Source: Affinundibacterium flavidum (lineage in GTDB: Bacteria; Pseudomonadota; Gammaproteobacteria; Burkholderiales; Burkholderiaceae_D). Taken from it: a stretch of 64,000 nt of DNA. The translations under genes and the position numbers were made by a program. This document shows positions 1 to 10,100 of this stretch, in pieces. The stretch is taken from NCBI RefSeq assembly GCF_014284175.1, contig NZ_JACOGA010000010.1, positions 164,054 through 228,053 on the forward strand, given 5' to 3'. The notes under the pieces are model-generated. The model saw only the letters and a program-made list of their open reading frames with translations. It did no database searches and was not told the origin of the DNA. Numbering within the stretch: the stretch's first letter is position 1; the number at the start of each line of letters is the position of its first letter.

Positions 1-21
1 TATTCTGCTTTGCTACATTAA

Positions 22-46
22 GTTACAATGTGAAATGATTTGTAAC
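22..46. repeat. 7-bp inverted repeat upstream of the DUF535 gene
   Basis: GTTACAA at 22-28 is mirrored by TTGTAAC at 40-46 with an 11-base gap, just upstream of the start codon at 62. The arrangement resembles a protein-binding dyad more than a terminator because no T-run follows. The function is unknown and the site could be chance in AT-rich DNA. Confidence 0.3.
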
Positions 47-61
47 CAGAAAAAATGATTT

Positions 62-1084
62 ATGGAATTTGCCGAAGAAATCGTCGTTGCACTTTTGGGA
101 AATAGCTTTATTTCAAGGGGGAAAGTGTTCTATCGGGTTGTCGTACAGTCAATCTCTCATATTCTTTGGGCAGTAGTGCAGGCGTTCCCGTTTACCTTTG
201 TCGGCGCCATAAAACGTCTCCGATTCTTGATAAGATGTGTATTTTATGCAAGAGCAAGCGTGATGTGGTTCTCCTATATTCGTCAAAGCGAACTACGTCA
301 TGCGACCAAATTTGAGCCAAGTTTGTTGGAAGCTGTGCATCGACCTTTCTTTGATCGCCGTCTGTCAGCACTCGAGCGAGCGTGCTTATTGCGTGATAAT
401 TTTGAATTAATGCGGAGAAATTTTACCCAAGAACATTTTCAGAGCCTGCTTTTTTCAAAAAAAGTCGAAGTGCTGAAATTGACCGGAAAAAAGCAAGAGG
501 TCGTGCAAGTACATTTAGTGCGTAATGACGCTTACAAGCGTGAAGGTGGAGCGACTTTGATAATGAGTTTTAATGGAGACTTTTTGCTGTCTTTGACTTT
601 TAGCTTGGCGAAGAGTGTCGATGGTGTTGCCTTCAAGGTAGGTGGAATTCAGTCTGGGAATTGTGAGGGGCGACAAAAAATTAAATTGGCGACTGTGGCG
701 ATGCATGGCATACAGCCAAGATTGTTGTTGATCGAAGTGTTGCGAACGATAGGGCAGCAATTGAATTGCAATAATATTGAATGCATTTCACTTGAGAATC
801 ACATTTATCAAGCATGGCGTTATCGTTTTAAGAAGAGCGTGAGCGCTGAATATAATCAATTGTGGGAGTTGGCTGGCGGTGGGAAAAATGCAAGTGGCAA
901 CTACGCCATACCTACTAGTTTGGTTGAAAAGTCTATCGATGAACGTCCATCAAATAAGCGTAGTGAGTATCGTCGACGTGCATTGCTGATCGCTGAATTG
1001 CGTGATCAGGTTCAACAGGCATTAGGTTTTGGTGATAAGGCTAACTCCACAACTTTGCAGATGTCAGGGCTCGTGCAAGCATAG
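62..1084 (+). CDS. DUF535 (VirK/YbjX) family protein
   Basis: This 340-residue protein belongs to the DUF535 group, which includes Shigella VirK and E. coli YbjX. I recognise the family from the mid-protein block around residues 85-125 (the LHRPFF-like EAVHRPFFDRR followed by ALERACLLRDNFELM) and from the C-terminal region near residues 240-275 (IECISLENHIYQAWRYR). The biochemical activity of the family is not established; members have been linked to envelope integrity and virulence in enteric bacteria. There is no clear signal peptide, although residues 28-50 are hydrophobic. It stands alone and converges on the moxR-like gene downstream. The ATG at 62 is the only good start near the left edge; the Shine-Dalgarno sequence is weak. 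Confidence 0.75.
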   Translation: MEFAEEIVVALLGNSFISRGKVFYRVVVQSISHILWAVVQAFPFTFVGAIKRLRFLIRCVFYARASVMWFSYIRQSELRHATKFEPSLLEAVHRPFFDRRLSALERACLLRDNFELMRRNFTQEHFQSLLFSKKVEVLKLTGKKQEVVQVHLVRNDAYKREGGATLIMSFNGDFLLSLTFSLAKSVDGVAFKVGGIQSGNCEGRQKIKLATVAMHGIQPRLLLIEVLRTIGQQLNCNNIECISLENHIYQAWRYRFKKSVSAEYNQLWELAGGGKNASGNYAIPTSLVEKSIDERPSNKRSEYRRRALLIAELRDQVQQALGFGDKANSTTLQMSGLVQA

Positions 1085-1141
1085 ACATCTTGGACACGGC
1101 TGGATGCTCCATTTGCATGAGGCATCCGCTGATTGTCAATG

Positions 1142-1996
1142 TTAACGATGATTACGTGACATCATCATTAGTCGCTCGAACAAATGTACGTCTTGCTCGT
1201 TCTTCAAGAGCGCCCCATGTAGCGGGGGAACGATATTCTTGTTCTCTTTGCTCAGTAGAGCTTCCGCAGGTATATCTTCCGCCAGTAATAATTTCAACCA
1301 ATCGATCAATTCAGACGTGGATGGCTTCTTCTTGAGGCCATTGACTTCGCGCAATTGATAGAAGGCTTCCAAAGCATTGTTGAGCAATTCATTTTTTAAA
1401 TTCGGAAAATGTACATTGACAATCGCCTGCATAGTTTCTTTGTCAGGGAATTTAATGTAATGGAAGAAACAACGACGCAAGAAGGCGTCAGGTAATTCTT
1501 TCTCATTGTTTGAGGTAATGATGACCAAAGGTCGATGTTTGGTACGTATCATTTCACGGGTTTCGTAGACATAAAATTCCATGCGATCTAATTCACGCAA
1601 TAAATCGTTAGGGAATTCAATATCGGCCTTGTCGATCTCATCAATCAAAAGAACTACAGGTTCGTCGGCGTGGAAGGCTTGCCACAATACCCCTTTGACA
1701 ATGTAGTTGTGAATATCTTTTACGCGTTCATCTCCGAGTTGTGAGTCGCGCAGACGCGAGACGGCGTCGTATTCGTAGAGACCCTGCTGTGCTTTGGTAG
1801 TAGATTTGATGTGCCATTGCATCAAGGGCATATTTAAGGCCGCAGCGACTTCTTCTGCTAGCATGGTTTTGCCTGTACCTGGTTCACCTTTAATCAATAA
1901 AGGGCGTTGCAGGGTTAATGCAGCATTGACGGCGAGCTTGAGATCATCGGTGGCGACATAGTTGTCTGCACCGTTAAAACGTTGATTGGTTTTCAT
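1142..1996 (-). CDS. MoxR-family AAA+ ATPase
   Basis: A 284-residue AAA+ protein of the MoxR type, a group thought to act as chaperone-like ATPases that help mature metal- or cofactor-containing enzymes, usually with a VWA-domain partner. Visible motifs are Walker A GEPGTGKT at residues 37-44, Walker B VVLLIDE at 114-120, a sensor-1 Asn in ITSNNE at 160-165 and the arginine-finger region LRRCFF near 173-178. The usual adjacent VWA (CoxE-like) gene is absent here: the gene ends against the convergent DUF535 gene. It is divergent from two c-type cytochrome genes, so a role in cytochrome or oxidase maturation is possible but is inference. Start is the ATG at 1996. Confidence 0.85.
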   Translation of the reverse strand: MKTNQRFNGADNYVATDDLKLAVNAALTLQRPLLIKGEPGTGKTMLAEEVAAALNMPLMQWHIKSTTKAQQGLYEYDAVSRLRDSQLGDERVKDIHNYIVKGVLWQAFHADEPVVLLIDEIDKADIEFPNDLLRELDRMEFYVYETREMIRTKHRPLVIITSNNEKELPDAFLRRCFFHYIKFPDKETMQAIVNVHFPNLKNELLNNALEAFYQLREVNGLKKKPSTSELIDWLKLLLAEDIPAEALLSKENKNIVPPLHGALLKNEQDVHLFERLMMMSRNHR

Positions 1997-2285
1997 GTAG
2001 TGAAATGATGCGAAAGGATTTGTTGCGTTGAGCTGCTAAAAATTTAGGTACGAGTATAAACAAAAAAACTTATTTACATGTGAAGCAAGGGAATTCTGGC
2101 GGAAAGCCTCGAATCGTCAAAATTGCTGAATTGTGTTTTCATAAGAATTACTTAAATGCCCTTTGCCTCGTAATTTGTGACTGAAACACACATGAAATTT
2201 GCGCAAAATTAACGGTTATCGGCTAAAATGCTGACTTCGATCAAATCGCTGTTTTGATTTTCTTGATTATTTTCTCTCAGCTAAT

Positions 2286-2618
2286 ATGAAAAAATTATTT
2301 GCTCTACTCGCTTTGGCGAGCGTCGCACAGGTTGCTGTGTCGGCTGAAGTTGTTGGTAATGCGAAAGCCGCAGAAAACAAAGTGGCAATGTGTATCGGTT
2401 GCCACGCAATCCCAGGTTATAAAGCAACTTTCCCTGAAGTTTATCAAGTGCCTATGATTGGTGGTCAATCTGCGAAATACATTGAAAGTGCGTTGAAAGC
2501 CTATCGTAAAGGTGATCGCAAACATCCATCAATGCGCGGTATTGCCGGTAGCTTGAGCGATCAGGATATCGCTGACTTAGCTGCTTACTATTCACAACAA
2601 AACGCACAACAAAAATAA
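2286..2618 (+). CDS. Periplasmic c-type cytochrome (class I, c4/c5-like)
   Basis: A 110-residue monohaem cytochrome c. Residues 1-20 form a Sec signal peptide ending VSA before E21, so it is exported. The haem-attachment motif is CIGCH at 36-40, and M83 in HPSMRG is the likely distal haem ligand. Such small cytochromes carry electrons in the periplasm to terminal oxidases. A second monohaem cytochrome follows 12 bases downstream, so the pair is probably one transcript. A TAAAAT hexamer at 2224-2229 could be its -10 element. Physiological partner cannot be told from sequence. Confidence 0.88.
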   Translation: MKKLFALLALASVAQVAVSAEVVGNAKAAENKVAMCIGCHAIPGYKATFPEVYQVPMIGGQSAKYIESALKAYRKGDRKHPSMRGIAGSLSDQDIADLAAYYSQQNAQQK

Positions 2619-2630
2619 GCAGGGGAAATT

Positions 2631-2975
2631 ATGAAAAAAATCGCTTTCGCCGTTTTGGCTGTTGTCATGTCTTCTGCTGCATTTGCAGGTGCAAATATAG
2701 AAGCTGGTAAAGCAGCTGCTGCCAAATTTAACTGCGCATCATGCCATGGTGCTAATTTTAATGAGCCTGTTGATCCAAGCTATCCGAAGTTGGCTGGTCA
2801 ACATAAGGACTATTTGGTTCAGGCATTGAAATCTTATCAACGCGCTGGAGTAGGTACTTCAGGCCGTAGTAATGCGATCATGGAAGCGCAAGCCAAAGCT
2901 TTGAGCAATGCAGACATTGAAAACATTGCAGCGTATTTAAATAGTTTGCAAGGTAGCTTAGTTCTGAAGAAATAA
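2631..2975 (+). CDS. Periplasmic c-type cytochrome (class I)
   Basis: A 114-residue monohaem cytochrome c with a signal peptide (residues 1-19, ending AFA), haem motif CASCH at 35-39 and a candidate axial Met at M84. A good Shine-Dalgarno (AGGGGAAA) precedes the ATG. It is cotranscribed with the preceding cytochrome gene (12-base gap) and the pair is closed by a strong terminator. The two proteins resemble each other in size and layout, suggesting either an old duplication of one c4-like half or two halves of a functional dihaem unit; the latter is inference. Confidence 0.88.
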   Translation: MKKIAFAVLAVVMSSAAFAGANIEAGKAAAAKFNCASCHGANFNEPVDPSYPKLAGQHKDYLVQALKSYQRAGVGTSGRSNAIMEAQAKALSNADIENIAAYLNSLQGSLVLKK

Positions 2976-2994
2976 TTTTTCTGCGCTTTGCTCG

Positions 2995-3026
2995 AAAAAA
3001 AGCCACGTTCTCGCGTGGCTTTTTTA
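2995..3026. terminator. Bidirectional rho-independent terminator
   Basis: GCCACG (3002-3007) pairs with CGTGGC (3014-3019), flanked by an A-run on the left and a T-run on the right. It can serve both the cytochrome pair (+) and the convergent DUF1841 gene (-). Confidence 0.9.
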
Positions 3027-3053
3027 TTGCTCATTTGAATGCGGTGTTTGTAT

Positions 3054-3485
3054 CTATTTTCCAGCTCTGCGCATCAAGGCGGATAAATAAGCCTCACCAT
3101 CTGGTGGCGTACCATTTCGCTGCGAATTCCAAATCATTTCACCCAAACAATCCATCATTTCATGATGTGCTTCGTGAATGGAATTTTTTTTGTGCGCCAA
3201 GGCTTCATACGCAACACGCACACCATGTGGTTGATTAATCGTGACTTGTTCAGCGATCGTCAAATGCATAGAGAGGTGAAGAAAGGGATTGGTTTTGCCC
3301 GAATCGACACTGTAATTTCTTTGTAGTGCAGCTTCAACATCGCGAAAGTCTTCGGCATATTCAGGATGTTGAGAAATCCAATCGGCAGCGATGGTTTCTA
3401 AAGGCGTGAGAATTTCTTTAGCGTGATATTTGCGGAAGGTCTCGCAAAAAAAACGGCGTACGTCGTCTTGACTGGGATTGAACAT
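3054..3485 (-). CDS. DUF1841 family protein
   Basis: A betaproteobacterial/gammaproteobacterial conserved protein of unknown function. The start is placed at the ATG at 3485, giving 143 residues beginning MFNPSQDDVRRFF, which matches how family members begin; a longer reading frame to 3575 would add 30 residues with no family resemblance and run into the upstream regulatory space of the neighbouring gene. The C-terminal half is His- and Glu-rich (HEAHHEMMDCLGEMIW), typical of the family. No signal peptide or membrane segment. It is divergent from the nitroreductase gene. Confidence 0.85.
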   Translation of the reverse strand: MFNPSQDDVRRFFCETFRKYHAKEILTPLETIAADWISQHPEYAEDFRDVEAALQRNYSVDSGKTNPFLHLSMHLTIAEQVTINQPHGVRVAYEALAHKKNSIHEAHHEMMDCLGEMIWNSQRNGTPPDGEAYLSALMRRAGK

Positions 3486-3639
3486 GTTCTGCTTGATGAG
3501 CTCTTGATTGAATTTCAGTATTTTACTGGGGATTTGATATGCCCGTAATTTTTGCCTGATCATATTGGGGAGCATGCCCCTGAAGAAAAAACTATTTTCG
3601 GTTATGATCGCGACTTCGTTTATTGAAAGTTATCTCATC

Positions 3640-4224
3640 ATGTTAAATCAAGAATCATTGGATTTATTATTTTCTTCCGCACGCACGCACAATGTTTGGT
3701 TGGATAAAGCAGTTAGTGATGAGCAAATTCAGGCGATCTACCATGCGATGAAATGGGCGCCAACATCAGCTAACTCATGCCCAGCACGTTTTGTATTTGT
3801 AAAATCGGCAGAGCAAAAAGAGAAACTGGTAGCATGTATGTCGCCAGGTAACGCAGCAAAAACGCGCCAGGCGCCTGTGACTGTAATCATTGGGATGGAT
3901 TTAGCGTTTTATGAAAAATTGATCAAATTATTTCCACATGCGCCTGATGCACGCTCTTGGTTCGAAGGTAATCAAGCGAATATTGAAGCGACTGCTTTCA
4001 GAAACTCTAGTTTGCAAGGTGCTTACATGATGATGGCAGCTCGTGCTTTAGGTTTGGATTGTGGCCCTATGTCAGGATTTGATGCGGATAAAATCAATGC
4101 TGCTTTTTTTGCCGATACGCCAGTAAAAGTGAATTTTGTGTGCAGTATCGGCTATGGTGATGCGGAAAAACTATTCCCGCGTTCGCCACGTTTGGATTTT
4201 GATGAGGCGTGCCAAATCGTTTAA
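3640..4224 (+). CDS. Nitroreductase-family protein, malonic semialdehyde reductase RutE-like
   Basis: A 194-residue flavin reductase of the nitroreductase superfamily, closest to RutE/HadB-type proteins. RutE reduces malonic semialdehyde to 3-hydroxypropionate in pyrimidine degradation. FMN-binding features visible include the N-terminal stretch [16 protein letters not shown] and the C-terminal [15 protein letters not shown]. The ATG at 3640 is preferred to an upstream ATG at 3565 because a GAAAG ribosome-binding site lies about 9 bases ahead and the N-terminus then matches the family ([18 protein letters not shown]). There are no other rut genes in the window, so the true substrate here is unproven. 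Confidence 0.82.
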   Translation: MLNQESLDLLFSSARTHNVWLDKAVSDEQIQAIYHAMKWAPTSANSCPARFVFVKSAEQKEKLVACMSPGNAAKTRQAPVTVIIGMDLAFYEKLIKLFPHAPDARSWFEGNQANIEATAFRNSSLQGAYMMMAARALGLDCGPMSGFDADKINAAFFADTPVKVNFVCSIGYGDAEKLFPRSPRLDFDEACQIV

Positions 4225-4274
4225 TTAGGTGATTAGGCGAGATGTAGGTCAAATCTTGATCGTTGTCGTAGTAA

Positions 4275-4318
4275 AACAAACGCTCTTACACATTCTCTGG
4301 TAAGGGCGTTTTTTGTTT
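4275..4318. terminator. Bidirectional terminator between the nitroreductase gene and nth
   Basis: CGCTCTTAC and GTAAGGGCG form a stem (one G-T pair) with A-rich sequence on the left and TTTTTTGTTT on the right. The hairpin overlaps the last codons of nth, so it can end transcripts from both convergent genes. Confidence 0.75.
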
Positions 4319-4933
4319 GAATTCACATAAATCAGCAATCATACAATTCCAACATTTGGGTGTACGCGCAATGCAAGTGTAGCGACCATGCAAGATCAGC
4401 CAATGATGGGCATCGAGTTTGAAATCATTCGGCACAAATTTCAATAATTTTTCTTCGACGATATCAACGTTTTTTCCTGGCGCGATACCAGTGCGATTTG
4501 AAACGCGGAAAATATGCGTGTCGACCGCAATCGTAGGCTCACCAAATGCAGTGTTGAGCACGACATTCGCCGTTTTTCTACCGACGCCAGGTAGCGCTTC
4601 TAAAGCTTCTCGTGTACGTGGCACTTCACCTTTGTGTTGTTCTAATAAAATGCGGCAAGTTTCGATGGTATTCTTGGCTTTGGTGCGAAAAAGTCCTATC
4701 GTTTGTATGTAGGGAATTAAGCCGTCTACACCTAAATCAAATATCTTCTGTGATGTGTTGGCGATAGGGTAGAGCCGTTTAGTTGCTTTATTTACGGAGA
4801 CGTCGGTCGCTTGGGCGGATAGTAAGACCGCGATCAATAATTCAAACGGCGTTGTGTATTCTAGCTCAGTGGTCGGATGCGGATTTTGTGCTCGCAAGCG
4901 GGTGAATATTTCCAGGCGTTTGTTGGCATTCAT
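4286..4933 (-). CDS. nth: Endonuclease III
   Basis: A 215-residue bifunctional DNA glycosylase/AP lyase for oxidised pyrimidines (base excision repair). The helix-hairpin-helix LPGVGRKTA carries the catalytic Lys at K120 and the following VDTHI carries Asp at D138, the same numbers as in the E. coli enzyme. The C-terminal 4Fe-4S cluster ligands C187, C194, C197 and C203 show the C-X6-C-X2-C-X5-C spacing. It lies 21 bases downstream of rsxB on the same strand, the usual betaproteobacterial arrangement, and the two are probably cotranscribed. Confidence 0.97.
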   Translation of the reverse strand: MNANKRLEIFTRLRAQNPHPTTELEYTTPFELLIAVLLSAQATDVSVNKATKRLYPIANTSQKIFDLGVDGLIPYIQTIGLFRTKAKNTIETCRILLEQHKGEVPRTREALEALPGVGRKTANVVLNTAFGEPTIAVDTHIFRVSNRTGIAPGKNVDIVEEKLLKFVPNDFKLDAHHWLILHGRYTCIARTPKCWNCMIADLCEFKQKTPLPENV

Positions 4934-4954
4934 AAGATTTCGGTCGACTTAATA

Positions 4955-5683
4955 TTATTGTTGCAGCTCTTTTTTGCTGTTGGCGCGTAAGATTGCGTTG
5001 GCGATGATTTTCTTCTTGCGTTCTTTTTCGTCTAACTCACTTTGCGTTTCTGCGGTCTCGGACGAGACTAATTGGAGTTTTTCGTGCGCCTTTGCTAATA
5101 AGCGTTTTTCATTTTCCTGTTTTTCTCGAATGAGACGCAGTTCTCTTTGTTGGTGGCGTAATTTTGCGCTATCAGCCTGTTCTTGTGACCACGCTTGCCA
5201 GCCAGTTGATGTGCTAGAGGTTGGTAACATAATGATGCAATCTACTGGGCAGGGCGCAACACACAAATCGCAGCCCGTGCATAAATCAGGAATGACGGTA
5301 TGCATTTGCTTGTTCGCACCCATGATGGCATCGACTGGGCATGCTTGTATGCAAAGCGTACAACCGATGCAGGTGGCTTCCTCAATAAAGGCGACGGTGC
5401 GTGCTTTCTCTATGCCATTGGCTGGATTCAAGGGAATGCTTGTTTTGCCTAATAAATTGGCGAGTCTATTGATACCTTCTTGTCCACCGGGAGGGCATTG
5501 ATTGTAGTTTGCACTGTCATCTGCTATCGCAAGGGCGTATTCTTGGCAGGCGGGGTATCCGCATTTGGTGCATTGCGTTTGTGGTAATAAGTTATTGATT
5601 TGTTCAGCGAGAGTGGGTGCCACGGCTTCTAATTCTCTTTGCGATAAAGTTGATATTATCCGCTCAAAGCTAAAGCTGGACAA
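4955..5683 (-). CDS. rsxB: Ferredoxin-type electron transport protein RsxB/RnfB
   Basis: A 242-residue iron-sulphur protein of the RnfB type. An N-terminal Fe-S domain has C38, C41, C46 and C63 (CTKCGYPAC and the later C in NQCPPGG); two ferredoxin 4Fe-4S motifs follow at C105-C115 and C135-C145. Residues 165-242 are a charged, helical, probably coiled-coil tail. Unlike enteric RnfB it has no N-terminal membrane helix, and no other rnf/rsx genes are nearby, as is common for the orphan betaproteobacterial form. The reading frame begins with TTG at 5683, preceded by AAGGAA; a GTG at 5623 giving MAPTLAEQ is a credible alternative. Electron acceptor unknown, SoxR reduction or Nth-linked roles are speculation. 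Confidence 0.9.
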   Translation of the reverse strand: MSSFSFERIISTLSQRELEAVAPTLAEQINNLLPQTQCTKCGYPACQEYALAIADDSANYNQCPPGGQEGINRLANLLGKTSIPLNPANGIEKARTVAFIEEATCIGCTLCIQACPVDAIMGANKQMHTVIPDLCTGCDLCVAPCPVDCIIMLPTSSTSTGWQAWSQEQADSAKLRHQQRELRLIREKQENEKRLLAKAHEKLQLVSSETAETQSELDEKERKKKIIANAILRANSKKELQQ

Positions 5684-5776
5684 ATTCCTTGTGAAAATCT
5701 TCAGTATTTCCCTCTAAGTTTGCGAGCAGATTGCAGCCTAAAATTGAGAAAATGCTTTTTGGAAAGTATTCTGCGA

Positions 5777-5805
5777 TTGCCTGAGGGGCTCAATTGCGCT
5801 ATAAT
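5777..5805 (+). promoter_or_regulatory. Sigma-70 promoter for carAB
   Basis: TTGCCT at 5777-5782 and a perfect TATAAT at 5800-5805 are separated by 17 bases. Transcription would begin near 5812, leaving a leader of about 165 bases before carA. The leader contains a short dyad GTTCT-G-AGAAC near 5912-5922; whether it controls expression is unknown. Confidence 0.75.
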
Positions 5806-5979
5806 TCGAGGGTTTAGCTTATTCAAATCTCGTCGTAGCGCATATCCAAAAAATCACTCTCTACTTTGATTGTTCCTCATTCTCCGGATAGCGCTCTGTT
5901 ATTAAAGCGGTGTTCTGAGAACAGCAAGTAACGATCGATGTTTGGGCGCGCAACGGCGGTAACACTACAGGAGTTGCCC

Positions 5980-7155
5980 TTGCTGCCCATTCCGCAGTCC
6001 TTAAGTTCCAATCCCGATACCGTCGCTATTCTTGCCCTCGCTGATGGCACGATTTTTACGGGTGTCTCCATTGGCGCCGCCGGTCATACGATCGGTGAAG
6101 TTGTTTTCAATACCTCCATGACTGGTTATCAAGAAATCTTGACTGACCCTAGTTATAGTTCCCAAATCGTTACCTTAACTTATCCGCACATCGGCAATAC
6201 GGGTGTGAATGCGGAAGACGTCGAATCCGATAAAATTCATGCTGCTGGTTTGATCATCAAAGATCTGCCTTTGCTGGTATCGAATTTCCGTTCTGAGCAA
6301 TCTTTGGCGGATTACCTGAAATCACAAAACATCGTTGCTATCGCCGGTATTGATACGCGCAAATTGACACGTATCTTGCGCGAAAAAGGTGCGCAAGGTG
6401 GTGCGATTTTGGTGGGCAAAGATGCAGCGAAAGCTTTAGAGTTGGCGAAGTCTTTCCCAGGTTTGTCGGGCATGGATCTGGCGAAAGTGGTTTCTGTTTC
6501 TAAGTCTTATGAGTGGACAGAAGCAGAATGGAAACTCGGTCAAGGCTACGGACAATTAAGTAATCCAGAATTTCATGTCGTTGCTTTCGATTTCGGCGTG
6601 AAGCGTAATATTCTGCGTATGTTGGCAGAGCGCGGTTGCAAAGTAACCGTGTTGCCCGCGCAATCTACAGCGGCGGACGTACTGGCATTGAATCCTGATG
6701 GCGTATTTTTGTCGAATGGCCCTGGCGATCCAGAACCTTGCGATTACGCGATTGCAGCGTCTAAGGAATTGATCGAAAAAGGTATTCCAACTTTCGGTAT
6801 TTGTCTCGGTCATCAAATTATGGCTTTGGCGTCTGGTGCAAAAACTTTGAAGATGAAGTTTGGTCATCACGGTGCCAACCATCCTGTGCAAGATCTTGAT
6901 ACTAAACAAGTTTTGATCACTTCGCAGAATCATGGTTTTGCGGTTGATGCCGCATCCTTGCCAGACAATTGCCGCGTCACGCATGTATCTTTGTTCGACG
7001 GTTCTTTGCAAGGTTTTGCCCGTACGGATAAACCAGCATTTTGTTTCCAAGGTCATCCTGAAGCTTCACCAGGTCCGCATGATATTGCCTACCTGTTTGA
7101 CCGTTTCACGAACTTGATGAAGACAGCAAAGTTGGAGAAGAACAAAAATGCCTAA
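5980..7155 (+). CDS. carA: Carbamoyl-phosphate synthase small subunit
   Basis: Glutaminase subunit that releases ammonia from glutamine for carbamoyl phosphate synthesis (arginine and pyrimidines). The N-terminal domain is followed by a class I glutamine amidotransferase domain with the nucleophile Cys275 in FGICLGHQ and the His/Glu pair in [13 protein letters not shown] place the start at TTG 5980: AGGAG lies at 5969-5973, six bases ahead, and the product then begins MLPIPQSL as in betaproteobacterial CarA. The ATG at 5938 would add 14 unconserved residues and lacks a ribosome-binding site. The 3' end overlaps carB by 8 bases, implying translational coupling. Confidence 0.95.
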   Translation: MLPIPQSLSSNPDTVAILALADGTIFTGVSIGAAGHTIGEVVFNTSMTGYQEILTDPSYSSQIVTLTYPHIGNTGVNAEDVESDKIHAAGLIIKDLPLLVSNFRSEQSLADYLKSQNIVAIAGIDTRKLTRILREKGAQGGAILVGKDAAKALELAKSFPGLSGMDLAKVVSVSKSYEWTEAEWKLGQGYGQLSNPEFHVVAFDFGVKRNILRMLAERGCKVTVLPAQSTAADVLALNPDGVFLSNGPGDPEPCDYAIAASKELIEKGIPTFGICLGHQIMALASGAKTLKMKFGHHGANHPVQDLDTKQVLITSQNHGFAVDAASLPDNCRVTHVSLFDGSLQGFARTDKPAFCFQGHPEASPGPHDIAYLFDRFTNLMKTAKLEKNKNA

Positions 7156-10100
7156 GCGTATAGACATAAAAAGTATTTTAATTATTGGCGCGGGTCCTAT
7201 CATTATTGGTCAGGCGTGCGAGTTTGATTATTCTGGCGCACAGGCTTGCAAAGCTTTGCGTGAAGAGGGCTACAAAGTTATTTTGGTGAACAGCAATCCT
7301 GCCACCATCATGACGGATCCAGAGATGGCCGATGTGACTTACATTGAGCCAATTACCTGGCAAGTGGTAGAGCGCATTATCGACAAAGAACGTCCAGATG
7401 CGATCTTGCCGACGATGGGCGGTCAAACTGCCTTGAACTGTGCTCTGGATTTGCATAAGCATGGCGTGCTGGAAAAGTACAAATGTGAATTGATCGGTGC
7501 ATCTCCGGAAGCAATCGATAAAGCGGAAGACCGTTCCAAATTCAAAGATGCGATGACCAAAATTGGCCTGGGTTCTGCGCGTTCTGGCGTAGCACATAGC
7601 ATGGAAGAATCATGGGCTGTGCAAAAGACAGTCGGCTTCCCAGTCATCATTCGTCCATCCTTCACGATGGGTGGCACGGGTGGTGGTATCGCCTACAATG
7701 AAGAAGAATTCGAAACGATTTGCAAACGCGGTTTGGAAGCATCACCAACCAACGAATTATTGATTGAAGAATCTTTGATTGGTTGGAAAGAGTACGAGAT
7801 GGAAGTCGTGCGCGATAAAGCGGACAACTGTATCATCGTGTGCTCGATTGAAAACTTAGATCCTATGGGTGTGCATACGGGTGATTCAATCACGGTAGCG
7901 CCAGCACAAACTTTGACCGATAAAGAATACCAAATCATGCGTAACGCCTCTTTGGCAGTCTTGCGCGAGATTGGTGTCGATACGGGCGGTTCCAATGTAC
8001 AGTTCTCCGTCAATCCTGCTGATGGTCGTATGATCGTCATTGAGATGAATCCACGTGTTTCTCGCTCATCTGCTTTGGCATCGAAAGCGACTGGTTTCCC
8101 AATCGCGAAGATTGCTGCGAAACTTGCAGTCGGTTTCACATTGGATGAATTGCGTAACGAAATTACGGGCGGTCAAACGCCGGCGTCTTTCGAGCCATCT
8201 ATCGATTACGTTGTAACGAAGATTCCACGTTTTACATTTGAAAAATTCCCGCAAGCGGATAACCGTTTGACGACACAAATGAAGTCGGTTGGTGAAGTGA
8301 TGGCAATTGGCCGTACCTTCCAGGAATCCTTCCAAAAAGCCTTGCGCGGCTTGGAAGTCGGCGTGGATGGTATGAACGAAAAAACCACTGACCGCGAAGT
8401 CTTGGAAAAAGAACTCGGTGCGCCAGGCCCAGATCGCATCTGGTACGTTGGTGACGCGTTCGCACAAGGTTTTACGATGGAAGAAGTGCATCAATTGACG
8501 CGCATCGATCCATGGTTTTTGGCGCAAATCAAAGATATCATTGATATCGAATTGTGGCTGGAGACACAGTCTTTGGACGCCGTCGATAAAGATCTGTTGT
8601 TGAAGCTGAAGAAAAAAGGTTTCTCTGATCGTCGTTTGGCAAAACTCTTGAAATCCACAGGAACAGCCGTGCGTGAAAAACGTATTGCTTTGAATGTGCG
8701 TCCTGTCTATAAACGTGTTGATACTTGTGCCGGTGAGTTCGCGACTAAAACAGCTTACATGTATTCTACTTATGAAGATGAGTGCGAATCAGCGCCCACC
8801 GACAAGAAGAAAATCATAGTTTTGGGTGGTGGTCCAAACCGTATTGGTCAAGGTATTGAATTCGATTACTGCTGTGTGCATGCAGCGTTCGCGATGCGTG
8901 AAGATGGCTACGAAACGATTATGGTTAACTGTAATCCAGAAACCGTTTCTACCGATTACGACACTTCGGATCGTCTGTATTTCGAACCATTAACTTTGGA
9001 AGATGTTTTGGAAATTGTTGACTTGGAAAAACCAGTTGGCGTGATCGTGCAATATGGTGGTCAGACACCATTGAAATTGGCACTCGAATTAGAAGCGAAT
9101 GGTGTGCCAATTATTGGTACTTCGCCAGACATGATCGATGCGGCTGAAGATCGTGAACGCTTCCAAAAAATGTTGCATGAATTAGGCTTGCGCCAACCTC
9201 CAAATCGCACAGCACGTACTGAAGATGAAGCCATCGCTTTGGCACAGGAAATCGGTTATCCACTCGTGGTACGTCCGTCCTATGTTTTGGGTGGTCGTGC
9301 AATGGAAATCGTGCATGAACAACGTGATCTGGAACGCTATATGCGCGAAGCGGTCAAAGTGTCACACGATTCCCCAGTGTTGTTGGATCGATTCTTAAAT
9401 GACGCGATTGAAGTGGACGTTGATTGTTTGTCCGACGGTACACGCACTTTCATCGGCGGCGTGATGGAACATATCGAACAAGCTGGTGTGCACTCTGGTG
9501 ACTCCGCCTGTTCTTTGCCTCCATATTCATTGAAGCAAGCAACGATTGATGAACTAAAACGTCAAACCAGTTTGATGGCCAAAGGCTTGAATGTGGTCGG
9601 TTTGATGAACGTGCAATTCGCGATTCAACAAAAAGATGGCGAAGATGTCGTCTACGTGTTGGAAGTGAATCCACGCGCGTCCCGCACTGTGCCTTATGTT
9701 TCTAAGGTCACCGGTTTGCAATTGGCAAAAATCGCGGCGCGTTGTATGGTCGGTCAGTCTTTGGATTCTCAAGGTATTTACAAAGAAGTGATTCCATCCT
9801 ACTTCAGTGTGAAAGAAGCGGTGTTCCCATTCGTGAAGTTCCCTGGTGTCGATACGATTTTGGGACCTGAAATGAAATCGACTGGTGAAGTCATGGGTGT
9901 CGGCAAGACTTTCGGTGAAGCTTTTGTTAAATCGCAATTAGGCGCTGGTGTTAAATTACCTAGATCCGGTAAAGTGTTCTTGACTGTCAAAAATGCGGAT
10001 AAGCCTCGTGCAATTAATATCGCGAAGAACTTGATCGCGATGGGCTTTGAGTTGGTTGCTACTAAAGGGACTGCAGCGGCAATTTCAGCTGCTGGTGTGA

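Noticed and set aside
1090..1335. Plus-strand frame opposite the end of the MoxR gene
   Set aside because: Overlaps the 3' end of the ATPase and shows no protein family.
3565..3639. Upstream ATG of the nitroreductase gene
   Set aside because: The 25 added residues are not like the family and a better ribosome-binding site precedes 3640.
4974..5501. Open frame of 175 codons antisense to rsxB
   Set aside because: Cys-rich mirror of the ferredoxin motifs; no family resemblance, overlaps a clear gene.
8066..8527. Open frame of 153 codons antisense to carB
   Set aside because: A shadow frame of a strongly conserved gene; no ribosome-binding site and no recognisable protein.
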